Positions 50,280 through 61,149 of a stretch of DNA of 64,000 nt are shown here, one piece after another. The position numbers and the translations under genes are program-made. The DNA comes from Harmothoe impar (lineage: Eukaryota; Annelida; Polychaeta; Phyllodocida; Polynoidae): assembly GCA_947462335.1 (NCBI GenBank), contig OX381720.1, positions 46,346,654 through 46,410,653 of the forward strand, in the 5' to 3' direction. Every line of letters begins with the position of its first letter. Position 1 is the first letter of the stretch. The notes under the pieces are model-generated. The model saw nothing but the letters and a program-made list of their open reading frames with translations. It made no database searches and was not told where the DNA came from.

Positions 50280-50346
50280 AATATATATATATATATATAT
50301 ATACATATATATACATATATATATATATGTTTATATATATATATAT

Positions 50347-50407
<61 letters not shown>
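50280..50407. repeat. (TA)n microsatellite with interruptions
   Basis: About 128 bases of TA repeats, interrupted by ATACATAT twice and ATGTTTATAT twice on the left, then a pure run. The interruptions suggest an older left part and a recently expanded right part. Open frames through it are artefacts. Confidence 0.97.
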
Positions 50408-50409
<2 letters not shown>

Positions 50410-51792
50410 GCATTTGTAGCAATTAGATATGGAGTCGCATGCACTGCACCACGACAACTCTGTCAAGTGTAATCCTACTTACACCTCTGTGTGTTAGGAA
50501 TACACTTTTAACTATATTTATACATTGAAATCTTCATATACTGTTGTATGTTATTAGATTTGGAAGCTTTTCTCCCAAGACTTCAGACTGAGAGCTGAGT
50601 ACTCACATAACGAGAACAAACGCCGCTCAAAGCTACAAAGTGCTCGATGGTTACCAGCTCGATGGTTCCTGCCATAATGACGCCATTATGGCTGAGCAGA
50701 TGACAATCTTCGGGTTGTCTGTTTGATCAAAGCCTTCACCCAAGGGATTGTGTATATCGAGTGTGTCATGCGATAGCCGAGTATCATATTTCTTATCATA
50801 ATTGCTCTTTCGCCAGACGCCTTACTAGCCATTTGGAGAGGGATAATTCAATATATGGCCTAGGATGGAGTATGACATGTTTTATATGCATCAGTAGCTT
50901 GCTTTCCTATCTATGTAGGTTCAATATATAAAGCTCCATTCATAAATCAGATAAAAGTGTATGAGAAAACATATTGTTATGACAGCTTTGTAACACTATA
51001 AATAGGACCACCCAAGAATATCATCCTATCTCATATACATGCCTGCATAACTATGTGAATGGTTCTTGGGAAAATAAGTACTCAAAAGAGGGATTAAATT
51101 TCACCCTCACTTTACTACCACGAGGCAGTAATTGAAATGACCTTCATCTGAAGCTTAGCGCCTGCAAGGGGTATAGTTTAATATCCCCTCATTGACTTGG
51201 ACAGAAAACTAATCTCCACATCTGGCGGCCTTGGCACACTCTGCATCCTCCCTTCTTATTAAAATCCCAGCACCACTAAAAGTCAATTGCTTCTCTCAAG
51301 ATAAGAAGCAAAAGGGAACAAAATGAAAGTGATTTTTCTTCTGAAAACGCGCCTACCAAGCATAGGCTTCTCAAGTTCAATACCTCACAGATATTCAGCT
51401 CACAGCACTTCCATTTTGTCAAATCAGGAATTTTACCCCCAGCAGCTATCCACAAGAGTAATTTATTCGAATGTAAAACTGCAACAGGATCTCTCTGTTG
51501 TTTCTTAAAGCTCAGCTCTAGCATTGGCACCATTTCCTACTTTTTCTCTACTCCTGTTTGCCTGTGCACTACACAGTCATGTATACCTTTTACTTTATAC
51601 CTTCACCATGCCACCCACCATACCCTATCCACACCCCCTCAAAGTAAAACTTGATTCCCCTGGGGAGCATTATTCTCATTTGTATTGAAACCTGAGCTAT
51701 TTGACGGCTCCTCTCTCACAGGCCCGAGCCTCTGGGAGGGGATTAGCCACATCGTAGTGGCAATAAATCAATGAGGAGCTGAGATTCCAGCC
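50408..51792. other. Non-coding DNA; possible enhancer block
   Basis: 51,060-51,540 is repeat-free with homeodomain-type cores. No exon is recognised. Confidence 0.3.
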
Positions 51793-51825
51793 GAGCTGCT
51801 CCCATACCATAGCCTGGAGCAGCTC
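51793..51825. other. GAGCWGCTC pair, 24 bases apart
   Basis: GAGCTGCTC at 51793-51801 and GAGCAGCTC at 51817-51825, with AGGAGCTGAG 20 bases to the left as a degenerate third site. Confidence 0.65.
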
Positions 51826-54019
51826 ACTGCCTCACCAACAATGGACCTGATTCACATTGACTACAATGCCTCACTTGGTTAACCACTGAGCCCCAGCCAC
51901 AGTAAAGGTATTGGCAGCCTCCGGGGCCGGGCTTAGCGCAAAGCGTTGCATTGTATCAGTTTATAGAAAAGAAATGTAATAAAATCTGGGATAGACTCAA
52001 AAAGGCAATGGGGAGATTCAGTTTGTGCTCTGGCCTCGGACCAGTTAAATGTCTATGCTCAAGGTAAAGCGGATTGGTTTTGTTAAAGGAGAAGCCATTT
52101 TGTGCTTGTCTGTTCTGTACTGTAAAAGGACAGCATTATCTGGGTCTAAGTAGCATCATACAGTTCATGGTTATACATCTCAATGCTTTCCTCAGGCATC
52201 TATCGGCATCTTTCTCTCTTAAATGATAGAAAAGTAACACTGCAATCCTTCTAATTTTATTGACAGGAAAAAGAGGAGAAGAGTGAGTGAACAAGATCGG
52301 TTAATTTGGATTTCAACCTTGAATTTCAGTTAAAAGGGTACCTCTAAGATCGTAAAAACTGCTTCCCAAGTCGTCCTTAGGAAAGTCACACAAAAGCACA
52401 GCTACTCTGTAATAAGATAAAAATGCCATCAACCCAAACCAAGGACCCTTTACCTGGCTGACCTTGGACAGCTGGAACCTCTTTGATTTTCTCTTACAAA
52501 AGGAGAGATACAGCCACATTTCCCCTCCTTTTGGGACATGACGAGTAACGTCTGTTATGCATAAGTTGGGAGTCAGAGTCCCAATGCTGCAACTATTAGG
52601 ACTGCTCCCATGATACTCAGTTTATCCCTTACAATCCACTTCCTCTATATTCACTGTGCTCGACTTTGTTTCTTAGTCTGGTTAAAGTGTATTTAGTTTT
52701 TTTGCAAAGAGCAATAGCGGAGGCCTGGGGGATCAGAAGCAACATACAAAGCCACTAAATTACTTCTTGCTAAACAATGACTGTGAATTTCTGGAAAATA
52801 GTAGCTCTTTGCTTCTGAAGGCCATTTTACCTCTGATTCGGTAAAATTACAAAATGTATCATTTTATCACATTACAAGCTTTACAATTAATCAGCCGCGC
52901 AATGAGGTAGAAGTCAACCTCACATGGGATGAGCATTTATCGGCCGACATATCGCAATTGCAAGAATGATGTACCTCCAGTTATATCCAAGGCCCTGGCC
53001 TTTGACCTCTACTCCGATACCCAATTAAATCTTCTGCCAGCTTGCAACCAACCAGGTCTAGCTGTGGAGTCAGTCAGGGCAGTGAAAGGAAGGCATGTTG
53101 GCTGGTGTGATCCAAGTGGAGGCCAGGGTCAGGCGGCCCCATCCCCTACCCAGGCTTGATTAATTTAGTCCCCATCAAAGTGGCCCCGGTCTCGTGTTGG
53201 CCGCCGGGCTGACGGGCTGCAGTCCCCGGGAGGCTTTTAATCTGAGCGCCGGTCTCTAGTCGCGGCCCTCCTCCAGCACGTTTCATGTTGACCCAGACCA
53301 GGCTTTGAACCTCCTCCAGGGTGCAGCAATGAGGGGCGCCCCTAAAGCTGTACATCCTCCTCCTGCTCCTCCTTATACTGCTCTACTGCTGCTACCCCTG
53401 GGGGTATACATGTGCGAAATGATGGCCGAATTGAATACAATTACTCACAGTTGTTGTATATCAATTTTATATTTGCTTCAAATTGACTGATATGGATTTT
53501 TGTGTCGGCTGAGCTTTGACACATAACCTAGGTTAACACTTGTAGATCCGTTACACTGATTAAATACGGAGGTAGCTTTCAGGGATCAACTCACATGTGG
53601 CGGTTAACGCCTACATAATTCTATTTATGATGCGTTGTACTGATTAAATAAACCTATATAAGTGAAGTAGACATTGATACCACATCAACCTTCTTATAAT
53701 TAGGCCGTGTTTCCCATTATTGAACAAGTTGGTAACTAAAGCTCAGAAATGGATCGAGTACACTCGACCCCTCTAGCCTCTTATATTGCTCATACCACGA
53801 CATGCAATGACCAGCATTATACAATGATAATCCCCTTGATGTACCTACCCCTGGCACTCTAACCATACCCCAGTAGCCCCAAAGTATAACTGATCCTGGC
53901 ATTGCCTGTAAGTGAATGAGTGCACGACTTGGCCGGGGATGTGATGGAATAAACTGATCAATTCATCACAAACAGCAGAACATTCACTACACAGGCTCCC
54001 TAAGCACCATACTGCGGTC
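51826..54019. other. Non-coding DNA; enhancer-like block and GC-rich stretch
   Basis: 52,640-53,050 is repeat-free with AATTAATCAGC and TTTGACCTCT-type cores. 53,160-53,400 is GC-rich, with short frames on both strands that I do not recognise. No splice-supported exon. Confidence 0.3.
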
Positions 54020-54253
54020 AACCCTTTCAGGACAGCATGATGCATAAATGTTTCATATCCATATGTCATCATGATGTGACAACAATTCACCGCCAGGTAA
54101 CTCATCGGTGATGCAATTCTGAGTGTACAGGAGTGTATGTTTTTTCATGATGCATAAATGCAATAGCTGCAAGTTACTCGTCAGTGTTGCATTCATGCAT
54201 CATGACGACAAAAGGGCATAGTGCATTACATCACTATGTTGCCCGTAAAGGGC
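54020..54253. mobile_element. MITE, CCCTTTAAGG family (234 bp)
   Basis: The left end AACCCTTTCAGGACAGCATG and the right end CACTATGTTGCCCGTAAAGG then GCT are inverted partners. The core TCATGATGCATAAATGCAA and the inverse GCATTCATGCATCATGACGA are well preserved, so the inner part could also fold back. Confidence 0.7.
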
Positions 54254-54826
54254 TAATGCCCGTAAAGCGGATTCCCACACAGTGGCCGATCGACAAGGCT
54301 TTTCCAGTTGGCTCTCTGTCGCAGGCGAGCCAAATGGTCGGCATTTACATGTACAAAGCTTTGGTTGGAGATGGGGAGAAGCAAAGACAAAACTGGCAGT
54401 TAAAGAGAAAGAGCCAGCGAGAGAGCGACAGACAGACAGTTAGAGAATCCGAGAGGAGAGTGAAAGTAAGAAAGGATGTATAATTATGGAGAAAGCGAAT
54501 CAGTTTATTCTGGTAGGATCATGTGAACTTTACTCATAGCCTAAACAGTCATGTAATCTGAATCACTTAACTTTACCCACCCACCCACCCCATCCCACCC
54601 ATACAGCCCATCCTTACTGTAACCATGCAGGAGAGAACTTGCGGCTTTACACGTCCCCCATAGCAGGCGCCACTACTGGCGACATCTGTCCCTTTGATCA
54701 CGTGGTATGTGCGTGACCAGCTGATTGGTCAGTCCAGTTGGGATGTGGGTAGGGTCGGGCTGTAGAATGGTTGATTTGTCCGACAGTCAGTTCATGATTT
54801 CCACAATTGAGAAGTTGGTATATGAG
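54254..54826. other. Non-coding DNA
   Basis: A (CCCA)n-like run lies near 54,573-54,600, and an E-box ATCACGTGGT near 54,697. Otherwise nothing. Confidence 0.35.
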
Positions 54827-56068
54827 CTACACAGCCAAAAATAATTTTCTTACCCCAAGAAAATACTAGAATCAAGATTAAATTTTCTCGATTCAAGGAA
54901 TAAACTCATTCTGAGTTTTTACTTTTATCTTGTTTTCAGAAAGGGGAAGCTAAAACAAATATCTTACATTTTTCTAGAATTCTTCTAGAAACAAGTATTC
55001 AAGATTATTTTTCTTTAGAAATCTTCTTAAAACTGGTAAATTGTACACCCAACAAGATTATATCTTATATTCCTGAAATAAGAAAGTTCTATTTCTAGAT
55101 TTAAGATTGCTATGTCTTGAAAACCTGAAACCATGAATCCAAAGTGTCAATTAGGGCGAAAAAATATGCAAGTATACTCTATTATGTGATGGTTATGACC
55201 ATGCTTAATGCCTTCATCAAATTACTTCCATTATTTGGGAATTTTATAGGTGTGGAATGTGAGTTCAGTTAGGTTCTATAGGGATCAAGTATACATACTA
55301 CTAAATAAGAATTATTTTCTTAAATTAAGAACATTAGTTACATGTTGTGCCACAAGAGGCCACCACTATGCGGTACAGCAACTTTCTTATCAAACAGGGT
55401 ATACATTTCTGCCTCAAAATAAGTCCCAAAGGAACAGAAGAGGGTAAAAATATGTGGGAAAAGGGGAAATTTGTTAGGGATTAATTTGATGTAAGAACCC
55501 TTGTTCCAGTGAATGAATTATGATAACTATTAGGGAGAAATGATAAGAGACACCATTTGCTTGGTAATATCATTTAGTTAAAGGGAAGGATACCTGTCCC
55601 ATTACATAAAGTGAAATGACTTTGAATAAAGGTCTGTTTGCTTCTATTGTAGCTACAAAAAGCTGCATTTAATCTGATGAACCTCCTTCTGGCATCAAAC
55701 CTAAAATTAAATATAATCATACCCCTTTCCCAGGCAAGAACATCAATCTTGTTTATTTACTTGAATAAGAAATTAAAACTTACTTAAGAAAAATGTTTTC
55801 TAGAAAAAAGGTCCATTCTGTAAGAAAGATTATCTTATTTTGAGAAATATGTCAGGAAATATCATCTTGATTCCAGTATAAAATACTTGATTTAAGAATT
55901 TCTTTCTTGTTTGTTTTTCTTGTTTGTTTTTCTTACTCTAAGTTTATTAAACTCAACCATGCTTTCAAGTAAAATTTTGTTATCCTACGGACAAACTTGT
56001 TTTAAGTTTATTTTACTTAAAACAAGAAATATTTTCTGAAAATGAGAAAATTATTTTTGGCTGTGTAG
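54827..56068. mobile_element. 1.24-kb terminal-inverted-repeat transposon, non-autonomous
   Basis: The left end CTACACAGCCAAAAATAATT is matched exactly by the inverse complement of the right end, with 24 identical bases in total. If the outer TA is a target duplication, the inverted repeat begins CACAGCC, consistent with a Tc1/mariner-type TA insertion, but that is inference. The interior is AT-rich and full of TTTCTTA/TAAGAAA-type short inverted motifs. It has no long frame (largest about 65 codons), so it cannot encode a transposase. Confidence 0.75.
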
Positions 56069-56183
56069 TTGGTAACTCTTAGATCTTCTGCTCATGATTC
56101 TTGCTTAATGTAATAAATCTCAAAGGATAATGGTAAATTGTGTCTTTGCATACAAAACCGAGTTTTACCCCTGATAGTTCACT

Positions 56184-56300
56184 CACAGCCAAAATTAATT
56201 TTCTCATTTCAGGAAAATAAGTTTTAAGAAAAAATATTATCTATATTAGGCGAGTTTATTTATTTTAGTTTCTCATAATAAGAAAATTATTTTTGGCTGT
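56184..56300. mobile_element. Short MITE sharing the CACAGCC terminal repeat (117 bp)
   Basis: Begins CACAGCCAAAATTAATTTTC and ends GAAAATTATTTTTGGCTGT. These are the termini of the 1.24-kb element with nearly all the interior missing. It lies only 116 bases beyond that element, in a region otherwise free of it. Confidence 0.7.
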
Positions 56301-57398
56301 TTTAGAACAGTATGCTGGTGAAGTAGCCATGCCACATATCCACGTCTGACTGTAGTCTATTGTAAATTGGCATTGTAGCCTACTGAGTGGTGGTGGTGTA
56401 AGCCTGATTGTGAGAGGAGGGTGTGATGAGATAATTGTATTCAGTGTAAGTGTATTACCTCCCTGGCAGTGACTTACAAGACAACGAGAACAATTGGCAA
56501 GCTTTGATGTACATACGCGGTAAACAGGGCGGTAAATTGTGCTCCATCTGCAGGGGTGGGTATTTGATGTGTTGCTTAATCAGAATAAGGGATGATCAAC
56601 TGGAGGAGAAGCGGATGGGTCATTTTGTGCAGTGGTAGATACAGCATTTGGAAAAGAAAGGGCAACATTTTAGGCTAAATTGGAGTACAAAGTAGACAAA
56701 TATGTTCTCACATCTTCTGACCGGAGACCCTAGGTGTGTATCTAGTAACACGTGTTCAATACTGCCAGGGGTCCTTTTTGCAGAGCTGATTGATTTGATA
56801 ACCAATGCAGCTCAGATATATGTGTTTCTTATTAGGAAAGAGCTATACATCCGAAGCGGAAGGCTTGAAGGTCATTTCTCATTAAGATGAAGTAGGGGCT
56901 GAGGGCGGGAGAGAAGATGGAAGGGGAGGGGGTGTCTGATTCACTATTCAGTTGGTCTCAATACACAAAATGTCAGTCATCAACAAAACACTTTTAATTC
57001 GCTGGAGACGTCAGAAAATGTGAAGAGACGCTTCTTATTAGTTAAAACATTTGTTTTGTCTTGACCACTTCAAATGCCAAATACATGCAGATGCATTTGT
57101 AGCACTGCATAACTTGAATGGCATTTTTTGATTAGATATTTATTTATCCCTGTTATCCCTTTGTATTATACCATGGTCAACATCGCAATGCATTTTTAGA
57201 GTTATGCACAACCATATTTAGGTATATCTTAAACCAGGTATGATAAAGAGTGTGAATCTCTGAGAATCCTCATTTTCTCTTTGTGCCCAGGAGATAGGCA
57301 AGCCATCTGACAAACGTCAACCATTGTCGGGCATCACCGGGACTCAACCTAGTATCGCTCACTTTCCCCTGTTATCGCCCAGCAGCAGCTAATCAACT
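56301..57398. other. Non-coding DNA
   Basis: Unique sequence. Nothing coding is recognised. Confidence 0.4.
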
Positions 57399-57427
57399 GA
57401 GCAGCTCACAGGGGTATGGAGCAGCTT
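57399..57427. other. GAGCAGCTC plus GAGCAGCTT pair
   Basis: Exact copy at 57399-57407 and a one-mismatch copy at 57419-57427. The latter shares GAGCAGCTTGG with the site at 42511. A purine-rich tract lies at about 57,600-57,740. Confidence 0.6.
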
Positions 57428-58646
57428 GGGGTAGGGTAGGGTGTGCGGCTGTGTGGAGCGTCAGCCCCTAAGGGCTACGTGCTATGTAGAGGTGTCACTC
57501 CAGCCAGCCAAGCTTTGTGATATCTGATCTTCAATGACAGACCTGCCAAGCGACCAATACCCCACTCTTTTTTTTCATACAGTCATTTAGGAGGTTCGAG
57601 CAAATCAAGGAACAAATCAGGGAGGGATAGAGGTAGAGAGGGAAAGAGAACAAGGCAGTGAGAACAGTAGAGACAGAAAGAGAATTGAGGGAGAGTGAGA
57701 GAATTGAGAGAGAGAGTAAACAGATTGAGAGAAAAGGGAATGGCTAGGTAGCTAGCTAGGAATGCAGATAATCAAGGCCAGTCTGGGTGAAATGAGAGAA
57801 GGCAGGGGTTCCATGCTTAGATCGTAATTATACCCCTCCCCCATGGCACACACACCCGCCACGCACCCTTCTGTGTCTCGATGGAATAGGGAATTTTTAC
57901 TCAGCAGTTTCTGGCGATTAATCTGCGTAATGAACACCAGCACTGCCTTTCCTCTCCTCTCATTTCTGCCGCTTTTCAAACTGGAGGATCAAAGTCAGTG
58001 GCGAGTTGACGAGGATAGAAACTTTGCGTGTGCGATCAAAAGTTCTGATGGCCATTGACAGTTTGATGTGTACACAGGGCTGTCCGCCTTGAAGGCTACA
58101 GACAGGGGAGCTGAATTCCCAATTCAGAAAAAAATCCTTAGTCGGCTTTAATCATGAGGGATTCTGAAAAATAGACTGCGAAATAACCTGAAGGAAAATA
58201 GGAAAAGTTTGGCTAGTGTCTTATGAAAATACCTTTGTCTTTGATGTCTGGGTATTGGGTATTCGGGTAGGGTGGGGATCTGGAATTGGGAGAAGTTAGT
58301 AATGATAGAACCAACACACCACTACTGGGATTTGAGTATTTCTAACACTCAACAATTCCTCATTCAAAAGCTGACCAGTTGTTGACCAGATTTAACAAGG
58401 AATGTATGTGGGTATGAAATGAATTTTTGTTGCCTAAAAGAATAGTTTGATCCGAAATGGAGCTTAAGTAAAGAACCCTAGCTGATATAAAGACCCTGTA
58501 CACCCCCACAGTACATAATTAGCCTCAGCTTCCACAATATTTATTTTCACAGTTGGATACTGGCTGCTAGGCCTTTGTCTCACATCGCCAAAAATAGTGG
58601 TTCTCTCTGGTAAGCTTGCCCCAAATTAGGCCAGGTGTCGTCAGGT
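57428..58646. other. Non-coding DNA
   Basis: GA-rich simple sequence at about 57,600-57,740, otherwise unique. No exon is recognised. Confidence 0.4.
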
Positions 58647-58714
58647 GAGCTGGTCTTCAAGCTGCTCATTAGCATGATTAGTACTGAGCTGCTCGCCAAT
58701 AGGTGGCGCAGCAG
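58647..58714. other. GAGCTGCTC cluster abutting a CTCF-like site
   Basis: GAGCTGGTC (58647-58655), AAGCTGCTC (58659-58667) and the exact GAGCTGCTC (58686-58694) are followed without a gap by GCCAATAGGTGGCGCAGCAG (58695-58714). That sequence matches 13 of 14 positions of the CTCF consensus CCASYAGRKGGCRS. Confidence 0.55.
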
Positions 58715-60180
58715 TATGTGGGTATCACAAGCAACTCTGTGTCCGAGACGGGAGAGGCTCAGAACCGGGAAGTGAGGCTTAAAAAGTGATGTTTGTTTTT
58801 GAAAAGTTGTCACTGAGACAGAACCTTTGTCCAGAGCGGACAGTCATCAGAAGCCAATACAAGAAGCACCATACTGGCCAATAGGGGAAAATACCGCTGG
58901 CACTTATATAAGACAGGCGCTTATTTGAGACCAAAATGTAGTGCATTAATCTATTCATATAAGCACATAGTATGACCATGTGTATGTCTCCTTATTTCGC
59001 CGTTGACCCGAGTAAATCAGGTTTTTATAGCAATGGAACTTTACCTGCTTGCATGAAGTCATCTTCATTTATAATTTAACCAATCTCCTTGTTTTATTTT
59101 CTCAATCCCCAGGTTGCTGTGATTGAACATTGCCTTTTAAGTGTCTCAAACAGATCTTTCTCCCATGGAGATAAACACTACTCCCACTCCAGGTTTTCAT
59201 CTCCCGTCACAGTAGACTTCTAAATTCGGCCCAAAGGCTGGTCGTTATCACAGTTCGTTAAATACAATACTTCTCTAGCCATGAAAAGAACAGGAGAAAC
59301 TGTGGGATAGGCGACCAAAAGAATGATAGTGTCGCTGTGTTAGCTGATTGAGCTCATTGTTGGTTGTAATGGAAACCTTAAGGCTATTCTTGGTAAGGTA
59401 TGAACTCAAGTCACTCCAAACACCATATCGACAGGATGACGAGATGATGACGCCATCAATTGCATCCAAGGGCTATAAATCCTTGAACTTGTTTACGTCT
59501 ATCCAGAGATCCTCAGATGACTTGCTATGAAAACAGTAATTAGAGACTTCTTATAGCTTGAGCTGAGGGCTGATCATGTCAACATGATTATTTGTACTCT
59601 TGTTTGTGTCACCATAGTGATCAGAGAGCATTCATGCTTTAGATAGAAAATAGGTAAGGATCTAAAATGGTAATAAGTTCACTAGATCGAGATAAAGGTG
59701 GACACAGTGCCTGCATGCCTCTAGTGTTCAGTATCCTCTACTCTCTGACTGCTCTTTGAAGAATTTTGTTGGAGGCTATATTATTTATACACTTTAGGCC
59801 ATTTCTCTTGATACTTCTCCTCAACTGTATGTCTTTTGAATGTCATCGTGTAGGGTGATTTATCCTTACAAGATGCACTATGGTCCATTTAACACTTGTT
59901 AGACATTATACTACATCCATATAGTACATGCAGGCTACTAGTATATCAGTTTATACAGCACTAAATAACCATAAAACTGATGCCTCACACTACAACCACA
60001 GTGAAGAGATACAATTAAAGACACACGTTTCTGCCAATGAAAAGGTACAACTCCATTACGAAGTGCCACTTTTTACATACTTGATTATCAAGGCTAAAAA
60101 AGGGGAACAGTTCCCCATATGAAAAACATAGGCAGCTGTGGCTGCCAGTCTCTCACGCTTAGTACCCATTTTTGCCGCTT
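58715..60180. other. Non-coding DNA
   Basis: Unique AT-rich sequence without recognised features. Confidence 0.4.
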
Positions 60181-60189
60181 GTCAGTTTT

Positions 60190-60378
60190 ACGCATGCGTG
60201 TAGCAGTTCTCACACCCACTTCCGGTTGCTGCTAGTAGGCCGCAGGCGGGTCTTACGCTGGTCCCTAATCCGTCTCCATCAGGAGTTCTCATGGTCAGCG
60301 ACGAGGTCTCGCGTGAGCGGGCCCTGCGGGGTTTCCATAAATCCAGCATGGGCTGGGCCCTGACCGCCGCCATGTTTT
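60190..60378. promoter_or_regulatory. Promoter-like segment: NRF1, ETS and YY1
   Basis: NRF1 match ACGCATGCGTG (60190-60200), ETS match ACTTCCGG (60218-60225) and a YY1 match GCCGCCATGTTTT (60366-60378) span a CpG-rich block that stands out from its flanks. The YY1 site is oriented with its ATG on the minus strand, while NRF1 and ETS lie on the far side of it. A bidirectional or + strand promoter is therefore as likely as a leftward one. A purine tract follows on the right. Confidence 0.45.
60257..60373 (-). CDS. Possible first coding exon, unrecognised
   Basis: The ATG at 60373 lies in the YY1-type AACATGGCGGC. The frame starts MAAVRAQPMLDLWKPRRARS and runs 39 codons to a donor-like GTAAGA (60256-60251). 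If unspliced it would continue to 60188 (61 codons). It is Arg-rich, with no recognised domain. It ends in phase 0, so it cannot join directly to the edge exon at 237, which needs one extra base; an intermediate exon would be required. It may simply be 5' untranslated or chance sequence. Confidence 0.2.
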
Positions 60379-60479
60379 ATGGCGGGTACATACCTCTATT
60401 ATCGCCCATGGAACCTATGCATAATTCAGCTTTTACCATGCTAGGTAGCACCCAGACTCAAAGCAGTACGGCAATAGGG

Positions 60480-60915
60480 GAATAAAAGCGCCTTTGGCAA
60501 AAGACTTTGGGGATAGCAGAAGGAGGAGTTCTGAGTGAGTTAACATAGGGGATAAAAAGAATTCAGAGAAGAGGGTACATTTCAAGATATGAAAAAGGTA
60601 TCAGACTGAGAAGAGATTTGAAAGGACACAGGTGAGAAAATTGAAAAAGCGGGAAGGAAGGGGTAAGCGGGAGGTAAGACTTATCAGAAATGTAGGAACA
60701 GATTTGGGAGGTGTAAAGCTCACAGCAACTAGTCCCCTCAGGGAGCCAAGGCTCAAGGCCAGATGCAAAAAGTGTTGGGATTCATTACTACAGCCGAGGT
60801 GGGAGGTCGTGAGAATGAGTGGTGCCCCGCAGGAGCAATATTTGGTTGGACAGGTTGCGGGGAAGGAGAAGCTGGAGGAGGTGTGTGGGCGAAGTAAGGA
60901 GCGGGAGAGTTAGGG
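60480..60915. other. Purine-rich tract on + strand
   Basis: A/G-rich for about 430 bases. A 93-codon + frame (60632-60913) is Arg/Lys/Glu-rich, which is what purine-rich sequence encodes by default, so I do not call it a gene. Confidence 0.4.
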
Positions 60916-60983
60916 GGCTGGAGGGAGCTAAGCTAGGCCGCCACACACTTAAGAACCATCTCAGGAGTTAATCCCAAGGGCGT

Positions 60984-61149
60984 CAGCTGCTCCACACAGA
61001 GATCAGGACAGTCTTGAGCAGTTGAGAGCAGCCTGAGCGACTGAAAACTGGAGCAGCTTAGAGCAGTTCACGGATACACTGAGCATTTCAGCCTTGGACA
61101 TCGGTTGGCATATCACAGAGTCATTTGAGCAGTCAGCTCGCCTTACATC
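60984..61149. other. Array of degenerate GAGCAG half sites
   Basis: About eight related sites in 166 bases: CAGCTGCTC (60984), GAGCAGTTG (61016), GAGCAGCC (61026), GAGCGAC (61035), GAGCAGCTT (61051), GAGCAGTTC (61061), GAGCATTTC (61081) and GAGCAGTCAGCTC (61137-61149). None is the exact palindrome, but the density is unmatched elsewhere in the window. Confidence 0.55.

Noticed and set aside
50164..50466. Open frames reading Ile-Tyr repeats
   Set aside because: These are translations of the TA microsatellite.
1522..58694. GAGCWGCTC loci as copies of one transposable element
   Set aside because: The flanks of the loci share no alignable sequence beyond the motif, and spacings differ.
60257..60373. 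Direct splice of this candidate exon to the edge exon at 237
   Set aside because: It ends in phase 0, whereas the edge exon needs one carried-over base. Joined directly, the frame stops after 17 codons.
60632..60913. 93-codon Arg/Lys/Glu-rich + frame
   Set aside because: A purine-rich sequence encodes such residues by default. No other coding evidence.
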